Assembly: GCA_030674185.1 (NCBI GenBank)
Contig: CM060312.1
Location: 28,454,835 to 28,518,834, forward strand
DNA: 64,000 bases
Reading direction: 5' to 3'
DNA from: Monoplex corrugatus
Lineage: Eukaryota; Mollusca; Gastropoda; Littorinimorpha; Ranellidae
A program made the position numbers and the translations under genes. The notes below the pieces were generated by a model, which saw nothing but the letters and a program-made list of their open reading frames with translations, searched no databases and was not told where the DNA came from. Positions within the stretch are counted from its first letter, which is position 1; each line of letters starts with the position of its first letter. Below are positions 1-12,150 of the stretch, in pieces.

Positions 1-74
1 GACAGACAGAGACAGAGACAGACAGAGACAGACAGACAGACAGAGACAGAGAGACAGAGAACAGAGAGACAGAT

Positions 75-158
<84 letters not shown>

Positions 159-172
159 TACACACACACATA
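1..172. repeat. GACA/CA microsatellite
   Basis: Runs of GACAGA units up to about position 72 pass into a (CA)n tract with a few interruptions up to about 172. No coding content. The window starts inside the array, so its full length is unknown. Confidence 0.95.
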
Positions 173-630
173 CTCAAAGAATGATAATAATAATGTAGAA
201 AATGTTCATTGGTAATGTGCCTAACGGTGCTCTATGTGTTTACATGAACAATTCTGCAATTCAAAAATAAATGAATCTGTATGTAACACACATTCACTAT
301 TTTTACCTATCAGCATCATGCATGCACTCTCAATAACATCAACAAAAACAAAAAACAAAAAAGGATGGGATAGGCTCAGTATTATACTGAAAGTTACTTT
401 AATATAAACAGGATTCACAGAAAATATGGACTTTAATTGGGTCATAAAAAAGGAGAGGCTAGGCAGATTTCTCAGATCAAAGGGCAGATTATCCCACAGA
501 AAGGTCCAAAACAGGCAAAAGATCGAAAGCATGGGTCTTGCATCTGTATCGAGAGATTTTTAATAGCCGAGTACCAGAAGAAGAGCGAAGAGTAGGGGCA
601 TGAGAATACACATGGAGCAATTCAAAGACA
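173..630. other. No gene recognised
   Basis: AT-rich unique-looking DNA between the CA tract and the first minisatellite. Short open frames on the minus strand have no recognisable protein character. I see nothing I can name here. Confidence 0.6.
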
Positions 631-3022
631 TAAGCAGGAGCAGTACAAGTGACAACATCGTAACATACAAGCAGGAGCAGTATCACAGACAACATTGTAA
701 CATACATGCATGAGCAGTATCAGTGACAACATCGTAACGTATAAGCATGAGCATATCAGAGACAATATCGTAACATATAAACATGAGCAGTACTAGTGAC
801 AACATTGTAACATATAAGCCGGAGCAGTATCAGAGACAATATTGTAACATATAAGCAGGAGCAGTATCAGAGACAACATTGTACAGTATCAGAGACAATA
901 TTGTGACATATAAGCAGGAGCAGTACCAGTGACAACATTGTAACATATAAGCATGAGCAGTATCAGTGACAACATTGTAACAAATAAGAATGAGCAGTAT
1001 CACAGACAACATTGTAACTGTAACATATAAGCAGGAGCAGTATCAGTAACAAAATTGTAACATATAAGCATGAGCAGTACCAGAGACAACATTGTAACAT
1101 ATAAGCATGAGCAGTATCAGAGACAAAATTGTAACATGTAAGCAGGAGCAGTATCAGTAACAAAATTGTAACATATAAGCATGAGCAGTACCAGTGACAA
1201 CATTGTAACATATAAGCATGAGCAGTACAGAGACAACATTGTAACATATAAGCATGAGCAGTATCAGAGACAACATTGTAACATATAAGCATGAGCAGTA
1301 TCAGAGACAACATTGTAACATATAAGCATGAGCAGTATCACAGACAACATTGTAACATATAAGCATGAGCAGTACCAGAGACAACATTGTAACATATAAG
1401 CAGGAGCAATACCAGAGACAACATTGTAACATACAAGCAGGAGCAGTACCAGAGACAACATTGTAACATATAAGCATGAGCAGTACCAGAGACAGCATTG
1501 TAACATACAAGCCTGAGCAGTACCAGAGACAGCATTGTAACATACAAGCATGAGCAGTACCAGAGACAGCATTGTAACATACAAGCATGAGCATACCAGA
1601 GACAGCATTGTAACATACAAGCAGGAGCAGTACCAGAGACAACATTGTAACATACAAGCAGGAGCAGTATCAGAGACAACATTGTAACATACAAGCAGGA
1701 GCAGTACCAGAGACAACATTGTAACATACAAGCAGGATCAGTATCAGAGACAATATTGTACCATACAAGAAGGAGCAGTACCAGAGACAGCATTGTAACA
1801 TACAGGCAGGAGCAATACCAGAGACAGCATTGTAACATACAAGCAGAAGCAGTATCAGAGACAACATTGTAACATACAAGCAGGAGCAATACCAGAGACA
1901 AAATTGTAACATACAAGCATGAGCAGTATCAGAGACAACATTGTAACATACAAGCAGGAGCAATACCAGAAACAAAAATTGTAACATACAAGCAGGAGCA
2001 GTACCAGAGACAACATTGTAACATACAAGCAGGAGCAATACCAGAGACAACATTGTAACATACAAGCAGGAGCAGTACCAGAGACAACATTGTACCATAT
2101 AAGCATGAGCAGTATCAGAGACAGCATTGTAACATACAAGCAGGAGCAGTATCAGAGACAACATTGTAACATACAAGAAGGAGCAATACCAGAGACAGCA
2201 TTGTAACATACAAGCAGGAGCAGTACCAGAGACAGCATTGTAACATACAAGCAGGAGCAATACTAGAGACAGCATTGTAACATACAAGCAGGAGCAGTAC
2301 CAGAGACAACATTGTAACATACAAGCAGGAGCAGTACCAGAGACAACATTGTACCATTCAAGCAGGAGCAGTAACAGAGACAACATTGTACCATACAAGC
2401 AGGAGCAGTACCAGAGACAACATTGTAACATACAAGCAGGAGCAGTACCAGAGACAACATTGTACCATACAAGCAGGAGCAATACCAGAGACAACATTGT
2501 AACATATAAGCAGGAACAGTATCAGGGACAGCATTGTAACATACAAGCAGGAGCAGTATCAGGGACAATATTGTGACATATAAGCAGGAGCAATACCAGA
2601 GACAACATTGTAACATACAAGCAGGAGCAATACCAGAGACAACATTGTAACATACAAGCAGGAGCAGTATCAGAGACAACATTGTAACATACAAGCAGGA
2701 GCAGTACCAGAGACAACATTGTAACATACAAACAGGAGCAGTATCAGAGACAGCATTGTAACATACAAGCAGGAGCAATACCAGAGACAGCATTGTAACA
2801 TATAAGCAGGAGCAGTACCAGAGACAGCATTGTAACATACGAGCATGAGCAGTACCAGAGACAGCATTGTAACATACAAGCAGGAGCAGTACCAGAGACA
2901 ACATTGTAACATACAAGCATGAGCAGTACCAGATACAACATCGTAACATACAAGCAGGAGCAGTACCAGAGACAACATTGTAACATGCAAGCATGAGCAG
3001 TACCAAAGACAACATTGTAACA
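631..3022. repeat. 37-bp minisatellite, about 64 copies
   Basis: The unit reads roughly ACATACAAGCAGGAGCAGTA followed by CCAGAGACAACATTGTA (37 bp). Units in the left third mostly carry TATAAGCATGAGCAGTATCAG, those on the right TACAAGCAGGAGCAGTACCAG, so sequence variants are ordered along the array. Since 37 is not a multiple of three and the minus strand has few stops, it stays open for up to about 300 codons in all three frames, giving a 37-residue periodic pseudo-protein. This is a repeat effect, not a gene. Confidence 0.95.
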
Positions 3023-3375
3023 CATACAAACAACCATGTATCTAATACGCTGTTGAATAGGAAGTCAGTGAAGCGTACAAAGCAGGAATGTTGACCTCTC
3101 GTATCCAGAAGCTTTAGGAACGAGTCTTGCAGCAAAACAGTGCACTTTCTGCAGAGGTTGCATAACAGACAAGGCAACACCAATAAGAACTGCATTGCAA
3201 AACAATAGCGGATGTGTAGATGTTTGCATAATGATTATGTTGTTCAGCAATGCTCATCCCCTTCCCATTATCTTCCGCTTTGCTTTGGTGATACTGCCCT
3301 ACTTCCCTGCTACCATTTCTCGGGTCAGGTCACAGTCAAAGACTTAACTGTACACCTAGGTCTTCCAGTGTTGAT
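3023..3375. other. No gene recognised
   Basis: Unique-looking sequence after the minisatellite. I see no exon-like frame with splice sites and no family I recognise. Confidence 0.5.
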
Positions 3376-3482
3376 ATGATAATGATAATAATAACGATAA
3401 TAATAACAGTATTAGTAATAACAACAACAATGAAAGCACCACGACGACAACAACAACAACAAAAATAATAATAATGATAATA

Positions 3483-3520
<38 letters not shown>

Positions 3521-3560
3521 GGCCTATATGTAATAATAATAACACACACGCGCGCACTCA
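3376..3560. repeat. AAT/ACA trinucleotide and CA microsatellite
   Basis: Imperfect ATA, ACA and AAT trinucleotide runs (best stretch about 3470-3520), followed by a short (CA)n tract. Confidence 0.9.
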
Positions 3561-3616
3561 CATACACACACACACACTCTCTCTCTTTCATCCTCCCCCT
3601 CCCTCCATATATATAT

Positions 3617-3661
3617 AATGACTTAATGACTTATAATGACTTATAATGACTTATAATGACT
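3617..3661. repeat. Short ATGACTTATA tandem repeat
   Basis: Four to five copies of a unit near ATGACTTATA, directly next to the left copy of an 83-bp direct repeat. Confidence 0.85.
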
Positions 3662-3744
3662 TGCTAAGGACTTGCAACTGTTTGCACTCCGTAGAAGTTT
3701 TCCTGCTCAAATATCATCCTGGTTAACAAACAGTTCATTGATAT
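3662..3744 (+). repeat. 83-bp direct repeat, left copy
   Basis: Starts TGCTAAGGACTTGCAACTG and ends AGTTCATTGATAT. As read by eye it is identical over all 83 bases to 4884-4966. The two copies lie 1,222 bp apart in the same orientation. They are too short for ordinary LTRs, and the DNA between them holds a SINE fragment and a TG microsatellite. Confidence 0.9.
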
Positions 3745-3751
3745 ATATACA

Positions 3752-3839
3752 TAGCAGGCGTATGAAACCGATAATTCACACTACCACAATACACCTAGCA
3801 GGCGTATGAAACCGATAATTCACACTACCACAATACACC
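3752..3839 (+). repeat. 44-bp tandem duplication
   Basis: Two perfect head-to-tail copies (3752-3795 and 3796-3839) of a 44-bp unit beginning TAGCAGGCGTATGAAACCG. Confidence 0.95.
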
Positions 3840-4234
3840 TACCTGCCGTTTTCAGTTGTGCACGTGTTGATCAGTGAGCACATGACCGCTGTGCTAAACA
3901 TCTGTGAAAGTTTATATTAAAGCTCAATTAAGTTTCCACAACTCTGCGCGCTTGTAGTATTAGAAAATTACTTCCCTTCGATTTTATGCTTGTGTTGGTG
4001 AGTCGTCGGCAACTGTTGTCAGGATGGTTTTTGTTTGTTTGTTTGTAGCTTTTGTTTTGTTTTGTTTTGTTTTGTTTTTGTTTTTTGTTTATTTTTCATA
4101 AGTAAACGTTTTGTATTATACGAATAAGTATAGAAAACAAATATGTAAATAATACCAACATTTTCATGTATAACATGTGTGGCAAGAAGATGTTGGCAAT
4201 ACAGCAAGAACTGCGGGAAACCCAAATGCAGAAA

Positions 4235-4410
4235 TAGCATAATCACAAAAATACTTCACATGATAATAACGAGAAATCAGGTTGCTGTGGTCAAGTCTTC
4301 AAGAGCAGGGAGTCTGCCGTATAATTGTTGGCAAATCTGGGTAGAGCGCCATATGGAATTGTCCGAGAGCAACGAATCCCTCTTGAGCAAACTCCAAATC
4401 CCAGACAAGG
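4235..4410 (+). mobile_element. SINE family A, 3' half
   Basis: Contains the conserved block with GGCAAATCTGGGTAGAGCG, then AATTGTCCGAG and AAACTCCAAATC. The same block, variably diverged, recurs near 7780, 14380, 25080, 30770 and 60500 (reversed). The tRNA-like head is not evident in this copy. Confidence 0.7.
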
Positions 4411-4441
4411 ATGATTTCATTCATTAGATATATGGTATACA

Positions 4442-4442
<1 letters not shown>

Positions 4443-4523
<81 letters not shown>

Positions 4524-4558
4524 GTGTGTGTGTGTGTGTGTACGTGCGCGCGCGCGTG
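4443..4558. repeat. (TG)n microsatellite
   Basis: About 50 TG units with one CG interruption, ending in a short (CG)n run near 4548. The 80-residue Cys-Val translations it produces are meaningless. Confidence 0.98.
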
Positions 4559-4883
4559 TTTCTTCAGAAGATCGCTTATCGAATATTTTGTGTATGCAAA
4601 AGGAAGGGAAGGGGGAAGACGAAAGGGGTGGATGGGGTTCATTCACGAAGTTATGATATATGCCATAATCATTGATTGCTGTATCTTGCAGATGATTTGA
4701 TCAGTTGAGACGATGTTATTTTTGTATTATTCGTAATGAATATGCCATTGTATTTTAAGTAGATATTCGATTGGGAATTATGTGCGTGTGATATGAGTCC
4801 AGTGTATGCACATATTGATTTCTAGACACTAGAGGAGTGTTGAATTGAACTGAACTGAACTAAATTGACTACCTCAGTGTTTG

Positions 4884-4966
4884 TGCTAAGGACTTGCAAC
4901 TGTTTGCACTCCGTAGAAGTTTTCCTGCTCAAATATCATCCTGGTTAACAAACAGTTCATTGATAT
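4884..4966 (+). repeat. 83-bp direct repeat, right copy
   Basis: Exact partner of 3662-3744. The flanks differ on both sides, so the match ends sharply at both ends. Confidence 0.9.
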
Positions 4967-5548
4967 CTTGGCTTGCGAGACTTTTTTTTTAATCTCTGCG
5001 CACGTATCTGTTTACTTTTCCTTGTGGCTAATAAGAATGGTGCGTTTTCCTTGTTCGCTGTTTAAAGATGTTGATATTTGTGTCCGTCGACCAGAAGGGA
5101 CTGTCTGATTTGAGATGATACTCGCTTGTCCTCTCTCTCTGTGCAGTTTTGAAACGAATTGATCTTCAGCTTTCAGATACCAGAGCTGCTTTCAAAAGTT
5201 ATTGATGGTTAGTACTTTCCGATGTCATGGTAAGTGCAAGAGTTGGGAGAAGTCCTATGTTGCTTCTGGGTGAAATCATGACTGCTTGCGCGAGCATGAA
5301 GCGTGTCTTAAGTCTGTAAGAATGGTTTGGGGCTCTCACTAGTCTGCCCATGAGGTCGGGACGACCAAATAGCTGAATGCGTATTGCAAGGATGTCGTAC
5401 TCTCTCTGGCCAACTAATGGCCATATTACACAGGTGTTTTGACCGCCATATTGTGTAGGACAGCCTCAGCAGGAACACCTTGTTTGTTGGATGTATCAGG
5501 TGTGTCAAATGGCTGATGTGATGCGTCTAGTGTGTTGGCTAGTGACAG
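4967..5548. other. No gene recognised
   Basis: Unique-looking DNA without a supportable exon or repeat family. Confidence 0.5.
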
Positions 5549-5858
5549 TCTTGATGGAACGAGACAGTCTTGATGGAGGCAGACACAAGAAGACCATTAA
5601 TAGTGAAGATTAAGAAAAGACAGGCAACATTTATAGGCCATTTTATGAGGGAATTAGAGCACCTGGTCACAACAGGAAAGCTGGAGGGAAAGAGAGCACC
5701 AGGTAGATCCAGGGAGAAAATATTGGACGGACTTGCTAGGTGGCTGAGGACAGAGAGATCGGAAGATGTGCTTGCGACCACAAGGGACAGATACATATGG
5801 AGGGCCATGATCGCCAACGCCATGCGGCAGGGCACTTGATGATGATGATGATGATGAA
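5549..5858 (+). mobile_element. RTE-type LINE, 5'-truncated 3' end (copy 1)
   Basis: Translates as the C-terminal tail of an RTE/BovB-like reverse transcriptase ORF: a GKLEGKRAPGR motif, then REKILDGLARWL, ending in IANAMRQGT and a stop, directly followed by a (GAT)n tail. Two more 3' ends of the same family lie at 22739-23120 (minus) and about 50196-50425 (plus). Severe 5' truncation and a short simple-repeat tail instead of poly(A) are typical of RTE copies. The frame is open for 89 codons but lacks any catalytic domain. Confidence 0.85.
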
Positions 5859-6529
5859 GGATGTCGTCTTTGTCGGGTGGAGTGACAGAAGAGAAGGCAA
5901 GTGCAGCTCCTCTGACCATCAGACCCCATGGTGACAGGCAGGAGTTTTACAAAGTGGCCACATTCATTCCCATATGCGGCCTGACCATGTAAATAGCGAG
6001 CAAAGGAAGAACTAGTTTTAGTGTGGTAATTACTGATTTTATGTGCTGCTTGTTTGTTTCCATAGTTTCTTTTTTTGTTTGCTCTTTTATGCGATCGCAA
6101 ATACCAGAGGGAACTACGTCGCATATCCTAACTCAAACATAAGACGGATGAGTATATACAAAACGATACCAACATTTTTCTGGACCCACAGGAAACGCTT
6201 CTGGCAACTACAAAATGGCACAAGCTTGTTCGTTCTGCTCACGTCACCCACCCTGACGTATTGTTCAAAACCACCCACTGAGTACACTGAAAAGAGGCTA
6301 TCGCTGACTTCGACTGAGAAAGAGCTGGGTGGCGCACATCAAAGACTAGATCCACCTCAGTGCTGTTTGTTGCTGCACCTCAACAGACAGAGATAGAGGA
6401 TCGGATCCTGTCGTTGAGTCCCATCAGACTTCACAATGACCACGCTGGTTAGGGATTCGATGATGATTGAATTGGATGATTTTTTTTGGTCATAAATTCT
6501 TCCATGTAAAGTGCTGGCAGCTCTTCAAA

Positions 6530-6860
6530 GAACGTGTGGCGCCACCCATTTTTTTTCCTGTGAGCGTGCACTTTTTGTTTACCTGCGAAAGTGACATTTT
6601 CTTTACAGTATTTCCTGGAACAACTCGTTAGCTATCGTAATATCCTTAATTTAACGTGTGCTATACGCCTGCAGCGCTCAGCACCTTGATTTATCGTCTC
6701 GTTCAAAGGACTAGTATCGTAGTATCCAGACCACTGCTCAAGGTGTAATATAAAAATGGGAGGGAGGGGGGGGGGAGAGAGAAAAATCCTTGTCTGATTG
6801 AGAATCAAACCCGTGTTTCTCCCATCCTTGGTGGGTGTTTTATCCACTCGGCTAAACACG
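6530..6860 (+). mobile_element. Interspersed repeat family B with tRNA-like end
   Basis: Begins near GCGCCACCCATTTTTTTT, contains GCTATACGCCTGCAGCGCTC and TTTATCGTCTC, and ends with a minus-strand tRNA-like head: read in reverse, an A-box-like TAGCCGAGTGG and a B-box-like GGGTTTGATTC about 6786-6856. Related pieces lie near 44100-44430, 47225-47680 and 55750-56180 (reversed). Probably a SINE. Confidence 0.65.
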
Positions 6861-6894
6861 AAACTTAATGAAACGATAGTGATTATTTGTTGAT

Positions 6895-7180
6895 TTGTTT
6901 GTGCGTTTTACTTCGTTGAATTGTTAGGTGTGTTTGTTGGGTTGCAGTTAGGTGGCTGGTTGATTAGTTAGTTGATAGGTTAGCTGATTTGTTGGTTGAT
7001 TTATTGACTGGTCAGTTGGTTGGTTGATTTGTTGGTTTTTGGTTAGTTGGTTAGTTGATTTACTAGTTCGTTGACAAATTGGTTGGCTTGCTGGTGGTTG
7101 TTCGGTTGCCTGGTTTGTCAGTTGTTTGGTTGGGTGGTCGGTTGGTTGATTAATTGGTTAGTTGGTTGGTAAGAAACCTG
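6895..7180. repeat. Imperfect GTTG/GATT tetranucleotide-like repeat
   Basis: About 280 bp of degenerate TTGGTTGGTTGATT-like sequence with strong T/G bias. No coding signal. Confidence 0.75.
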
Positions 7181-7409
7181 TATACAAACCTGTGCGATGA
7201 CGATATGAATATGTTTCATCAAACGTTTAGGTGCTACACGATACAATTTGCGATTTAGAATTTCTTTACGAGGAATTCACCATACTCAGATGGGCCGTTC
7301 CATGTGTGCTGCATCCGAAATCTGTCAAGCACTCCTTAAGCCTGCTATGCACTGGCGAGGTCTTGGAATCAAAGAGTTTGTGTGTGTGTTTGGGTGGGTG
7401 GATGGGGAA

Positions 7410-7960
7410 CTGAAACTGGGTTTATAGCTCTGTCAGCTGAGCTAACCAGTCCGTCTATGCGACGTAATAAATACGATGGTCATTGACCGTACGTCCACTG
7501 GTCACTGGAACTATTAATTTTGTGTTTGGAACTACAGCCTTGCACACACACACCCTCATTCCACAGCAATGATCCTACATCATGCAAGCCCCTTATATGC
7601 GCTACTCCTCATTTGATTGAGTCATGGGTTCAATATTTGATTTTTTGAGTTCAATTCCTCTTCACAACAGAAAATGTGGCTTGTTCACCACCCGACGAAA
7701 TAAGCTCAAATCTTTCTGATGGTGTTAATGTTTCACATGACCTGTTCCTGCCCTCCCTTCCCTATTTCAAGACCTTGCCAGTGCATGTGTAGCTTTTTCG
7801 TTAAGCTCAAGGAGTCTGACAGATAATTGGCAAGAGTGAATGGATTCATCCCAATACGATGAATTCTTCTTGAACAAAAGAATAACAAGTTCAAAACTCC
7901 TTTTTTGAAAGCCTTCGACCACCTCCGTAGATGCTTGCGCTATATCTATCATCAACTCGA
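7410..7960 (+). mobile_element. SINE-like remnants
   Basis: Contains a tRNA-like string (GAGCTAACCAGTCCG region about 7440), a GAGTTCAATTCCTC B-box-like string at about 7648, and the family A core around 7780-7850. Diverged, and probably two overlapping insertions. Confidence 0.55.
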
Positions 7961-8024
7961 CAAATTCCCTTCACATTTTGTCATGTGACAGTGATCGCTT
8001 AAAGGTTCAAACCGTTGCCCTCAG

Positions 8025-8218
8025 GATCTGGATAAGCTGATGCTTGAAGTGGACGGAGTGACACGAAGTTTTGCAGAGTGGACATCGGACTTTGTAGACA
8101 GCTACTATCCCAATGTGGGGCAGGACTGTTACCGGGTACCTGCCCTACACTTCAACCAGCAGAAGTTGAGCTTCAAGTCAGTTGATGGTCTGCATCAGCA
8201 ACAGGTGGTGGACCCCCG
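8025..8218 (+). CDS. Nuclease/P-loop NTPase gene, first visible exon
   Basis: Open stretch of 64 codons, reading DLDKLMLEVDGVTRSFAEW at its start and ending near HQQQVVDPR. It is bounded by an acceptor (TTGCCCTCAG before 8025) and a perfect donor (GTAAGT at 8219). An in-frame ATG at 8040 could be the start if this is the first coding exon, but the acceptor argues for an earlier exon outside my view. Its base composition and lack of repeats set it apart from its surroundings. The donor is in phase 2, whereas the next exon found (13736) begins in phase 0. Either a small exon of 3n+1 length lies in between, or the weaker in-frame donor after 8204 (CAG|GTGGTG, phase 0) is used. No domain is recognised. 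Linkage to the downstream exons rests on strand, order and splice sites. Confidence 0.55.
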
Positions 8219-8329
8219 GTAAGTCACAGTGTTAACAGTTTTGTAGCTGGCTGTCGCTTGGCTGGCTGAGCAGCCGCGTTTTAGGGTTTGGATTAACACT
8301 GGCCACATCTAGAGAAAGATAAAAGCCAG

Positions 8330-11300
8330 ACACACAAAGCCAGACACACACAGCCAGACATACAAAAGCCAGACACACAAAGTCAGACACACAAAAGCCA
8401 GACACGCAAAGCGAGACATATACAGCCTGACACACACAGCCAGACACACAAAAGCCAGACACACAAAGCCAGACACAAAAGCCAGACACACAGCCAGACA
8501 CGCAAAGCCTGATACACACAGCCAGACACACAAAGCCAGACACAAAAGCCAGACACACACAGCCAGACACGCAAAGCCTGACACACACAGCCAGACACAC
8601 AAAGCCAGACACACAAAAGCCAGACATATACAGCCTGACACACACAGCCAGACACACAAAGCCAGACACACAAAAGCCAGACACACAAAAGTCAGACACA
8701 AAAACCAGACACACACAGCCAGACACACAAAAGCCAGACACACAAAGCCAGACACACAAAATCCAGACACACAAAGCCAGACACACAAAGCCAGACACAC
8801 AAAGCCAGACACACAAAAGCCAGACACACAAAAGCCAGACACACAAAAGCCAGACACACAAAGCCAGACACACAAGCCAGACACACAAAAGCCAGACACA
8901 CAAAAGCCAGACGCACAAAAGCCAGACAGACAAAGCCAGACACAAAAGCCAGACACACAGCCAGACACGCAAAGCCTGATACACACAGCCAGACACACAA
9001 AGCCAGACACAAAAGCCAGACACACACAGCCAGACACGCAAAGCCTGACACACACAGCCAGACACACAAAGCCAGACACACAAAAGCCAGACATATACAG
9101 CCTGACACACACAGCCAGACACACAAAGCCAGACACACAAAAGCCAGACACACAAAAGCCAGACACACAAAAGTCAGACACAAAAACCAGACACACACAG
9201 CCAGACACACACAGCCATACACACAAAAGCCAGGCACACAAAGCCAGACACACAAAATCCAGACACACAAAGCCAGACACACAAAAGCCAGACACACAAA
9301 AGCCAGACACACAAAAGCCAGACACACAAACCAGACACAAAAGCCAGACGCACAAAAGCCAGACACACAAAAGCCAGACGCACAAAAGCCAGACGCACAA
9401 AAGCCAGACAGACAAAGCCAGACAGACAAAAGCCAGACACACGAAGCCAGACACACAAAAGTCAGACGCACAAAGCCAGACACACAAAAGCCACACACAC
9501 AAAACCACACACAAAAGTGAGACCACAAAGCCAGACACACAAAAGCCAGACACACGAAGCCAGACAACAAAAGCCGGACACACAAAAGCCAGACACACAA
9601 AGCCAGACACACAAAGCCAGACAGACAAAAGCCAGACACACAAAACCAGACACGCAAAGCCAGACACGCAAAGCCACACACATAAAAGCCACACACACAA
9701 AAGTCAGACACACAAAGCCAGAGGAAGAAAAAAGCCAGGTACACAAAACCAGACACTCAAAACCAGGTACACAAAGCCAGACACAGAAAAACCAGACACA
9801 CAAAAGCCAGACACACAAAGCCAGACACATGAAAGCCAGACACACAAAAGCCAGATACACAAAGCCAGACACATGAAAGCCTGACACACAAGGCCAGACA
9901 CACAAAAGCCAGACATGCAAAGCCAGACACACACAGCCTGACACACATAAGCCTGACACACAAAAGCCAGACACATGAAAGCCTGACACACAAGGCCAGA
10001 CACACAAAAGCCAGACATGCAAAGCCAGACACACACAGCCTGACACACATAAGCCTGACACACAAAAGCCAGACACACGAAAACCAGACACGCAAAGCCA
10101 GACACACAAAACCAGACACACGAAAGCCAGACACACAAAGCCAGACACATGAAAGCCAGACACAAAAAGCCAGACACACAAAGCCAGACACATGAAAGCC
10201 AGACAAACGAAAACCAGACACACAAAGCCAGAAGAAGACAAAAGCCAGGTACGCAAAGCCAGACACACAAAGTCAGACACACGAAAGCCAGACACATGAA
10301 AGCCAGACACACGAAAGCCAGACACACAAAGCCAGACACACAGAGCCAGACACATGAAAGCCAGACACACGAAAGCCAGACACACAAAGCCAGACACACA
10401 GAGCCAGACACATGAAAGCCAGACACACGAAAGCCAGACACACGAAAGCCAGACACACGAAAGCCAGACACACAAAGCCAGACACACAGAGCCAGACACA
10501 TGAAAGCCAGACACACGAAAGCCAGACACACGAAAGCCAGACACACGAAAGCCAGACACACAAAGCCAGACACACAGAGCCAGACACATGAAAGCCAGAC
10601 ACACGAAAGCCAGACACACAAAGCCAGACACACAGAGCCAGACACATGAAAGCCAGACACACGAAAGCCAGACACACGAAAGCCAGACACACAAGAGCCA
10701 GACACACAAAGCCAGAAGAAGAAAAGCCAGACACACAAATCAGACACACAAAGCCAGACACACAAAGCCAGACACACAAAGCCAGACACATGAAAGCCAG
10801 ACACACAAAGCCAGACACACAGAGCCAGACACACAAAGCCAGAAGAAGAAAAAGCCAGACACACAAAATCAGACACACAAAAGCCAGACACACAAAGCCA
10901 GACACACAAAGCCAGACACAAAAGCCAGACACACAAAATCAGACACACAAAACAGACACACAAAGCCAGACACACAAAGCCAGACACACAAAGCCAGACA
11001 CACAAACAGACAGCCAACACACAAAGCCATAACAACAGCCAGACACACAAAAGACAGACACACAAAGCCAGACACACAAAGCCAGACAACACAAAAGCCA
11101 TACACACAAAAGCCAGACACACAAAAGCCAGACACACAAAAGCCAGACACACAAAGCCAGACACACAAAGCCAACACACACACACAGCCAGACACACACA
11201 AAAGACCAGACACACAAAGCCAGACACACAAAGCCAGACAACAAAATCAGACACACAAAAACAGACACACAAAAGCCAGACACACAAAGCCAGACACACA

Positions 11301-11765
11301 AAGCCAGAGGAAGACAAAAGCCAGGTAACAAAGCAGACACACAAAGTCAGACACACAAAACCAGACACTCAAAGCCAGGTACACAAAAGCCAGACACACA
11401 AAAGCCACACACACAAAAGCCAGACACACACAGCCAAACACAAAAAAGCCAGACACACAAAAATCAGAACAACACAAAAGCCAGACACGCAAAGCCAGAC
11501 ACACACAAAAAAGACACACCAAAATCCAGACACACAAAGCCAGACACAAAAGCCAGACACGCAAAGCCAAACACAAAAGCCAGACACACAAAGCCAGACA
11601 AACAAAGCCAGGCGCACAAAAGCCACACACACGAAAGCCAGACACACAAAAACGGGGCACACAAAGCCGAGCACACAACGCCAAACACACAAAGCGAAAC
11701 ACACAAAGCGAGACACACAAAACCAGACACACACAGCCTGACAACAAAAGCCAGACATGCAAAAG
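8330..11765. repeat. 13-15 bp minisatellite (CCAGACACACAAAG), about 3.4 kb
   Basis: Unit CCAGACACACAAAG with length variants (AAAG, AAAAG, CGAAAG, CATGAAAG). Higher-order structure is present: a block with CAGACATATACAGCCTGAC recurs at 8621 and 9088 (467 bp apart), and one with ACATGAAAGCCTGACACAC at 9871 and 9973 (102 bp apart); longer cassettes repeat between 10270 and 10690. Minus-strand translations of up to 554 codons (Cys-Val-Trp-Leu-Cys-Val-Ser-Gly) are repeat artefacts. It sits in the intron after the 8025-8218 exon. Confidence 0.95.
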
Positions 11766-11889
11766 CATAACCGATAAATGCTTCAGATCATCAGGGCAAC
11801 AGTACTATAAAAGGAAACATCTGTATGACCCTATATCTATACATATTAAATATTTATTTATTTCTATTGTGTGACCAGGTATCAATCAC

Positions 11890-12150
11890 TTTAACTTGTA
11901 TACTGCAAACAGGAACCAGAAAAAACAAAAGAATAATACGAGTTTATTCCTTTTCTCACATTGGACACAGCAACAGGGAAGTTTCAGTCTTTTTCTCATA
12001 ATTTTTGTATCTGGTGTTTGTTTGTTTGTAGTCTTACGCTTAGCAAAGGCCAGTTGGCCAAATATTTGTGCCTGTCTTGTCTTGTTGTATTAATTTAATA
12101 CGCGTGTCGTATTCTTCTTTCGTGTTTTTTTCTGGTTCCTGTTTGCTTGA
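11890..12150 (+). mobile_element. Interspersed repeat family C
   Basis: Contains TTACGCTTAGCAAAGGCCAG, then TTTAATACGCG and CTGGTTCCTG. The inverse of the same blocks occurs at about 18365-18560 (CAAGTGGCCTTTGTCAAGCG and ATTAAATACGCG). A shorter match (GCTTGACAAAGGC) is at about 47042. Identity unknown. Confidence 0.55.

Noticed and set aside
2263..3195. 310-codon minus-strand open frame
   Set aside because: Mostly translation of the 37-bp minisatellite; all three frames of that strand are open.
4411..4700. Cys-Val or His-Thr proteins at all CA/TG tracts
   Set aside because: Pure dinucleotide repeat translations.
3662..4966. 83-bp repeats as LTRs of a retrotransposon
   Set aside because: Too short, no TG...CA ends, no primer binding site or polypurine tract seen, and no gag/pol between them.
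5570..5839. 89-codon plus-strand frame as a host gene
   Set aside because: It is the C-terminal tail of an RTE LINE, with two relatives in the window and a GAT-repeat tail.
6786..6856. Possible tRNA gene on the minus strand
   Set aside because: A- and B-box-like strings are there, but no acceptor stem pairs and the sequence belongs to an interspersed repeat; a SINE head. The other tRNA-like strings were judged likewise.
9704..11368. 554-codon minus-strand open frame, and several others over 300 codons in 8.2-11.8 kb
   Set aside because: They translate a 13-15 bp minisatellite and are open in all frames; no start context, no domain, only Cys/Val/Trp/Leu periodicity.
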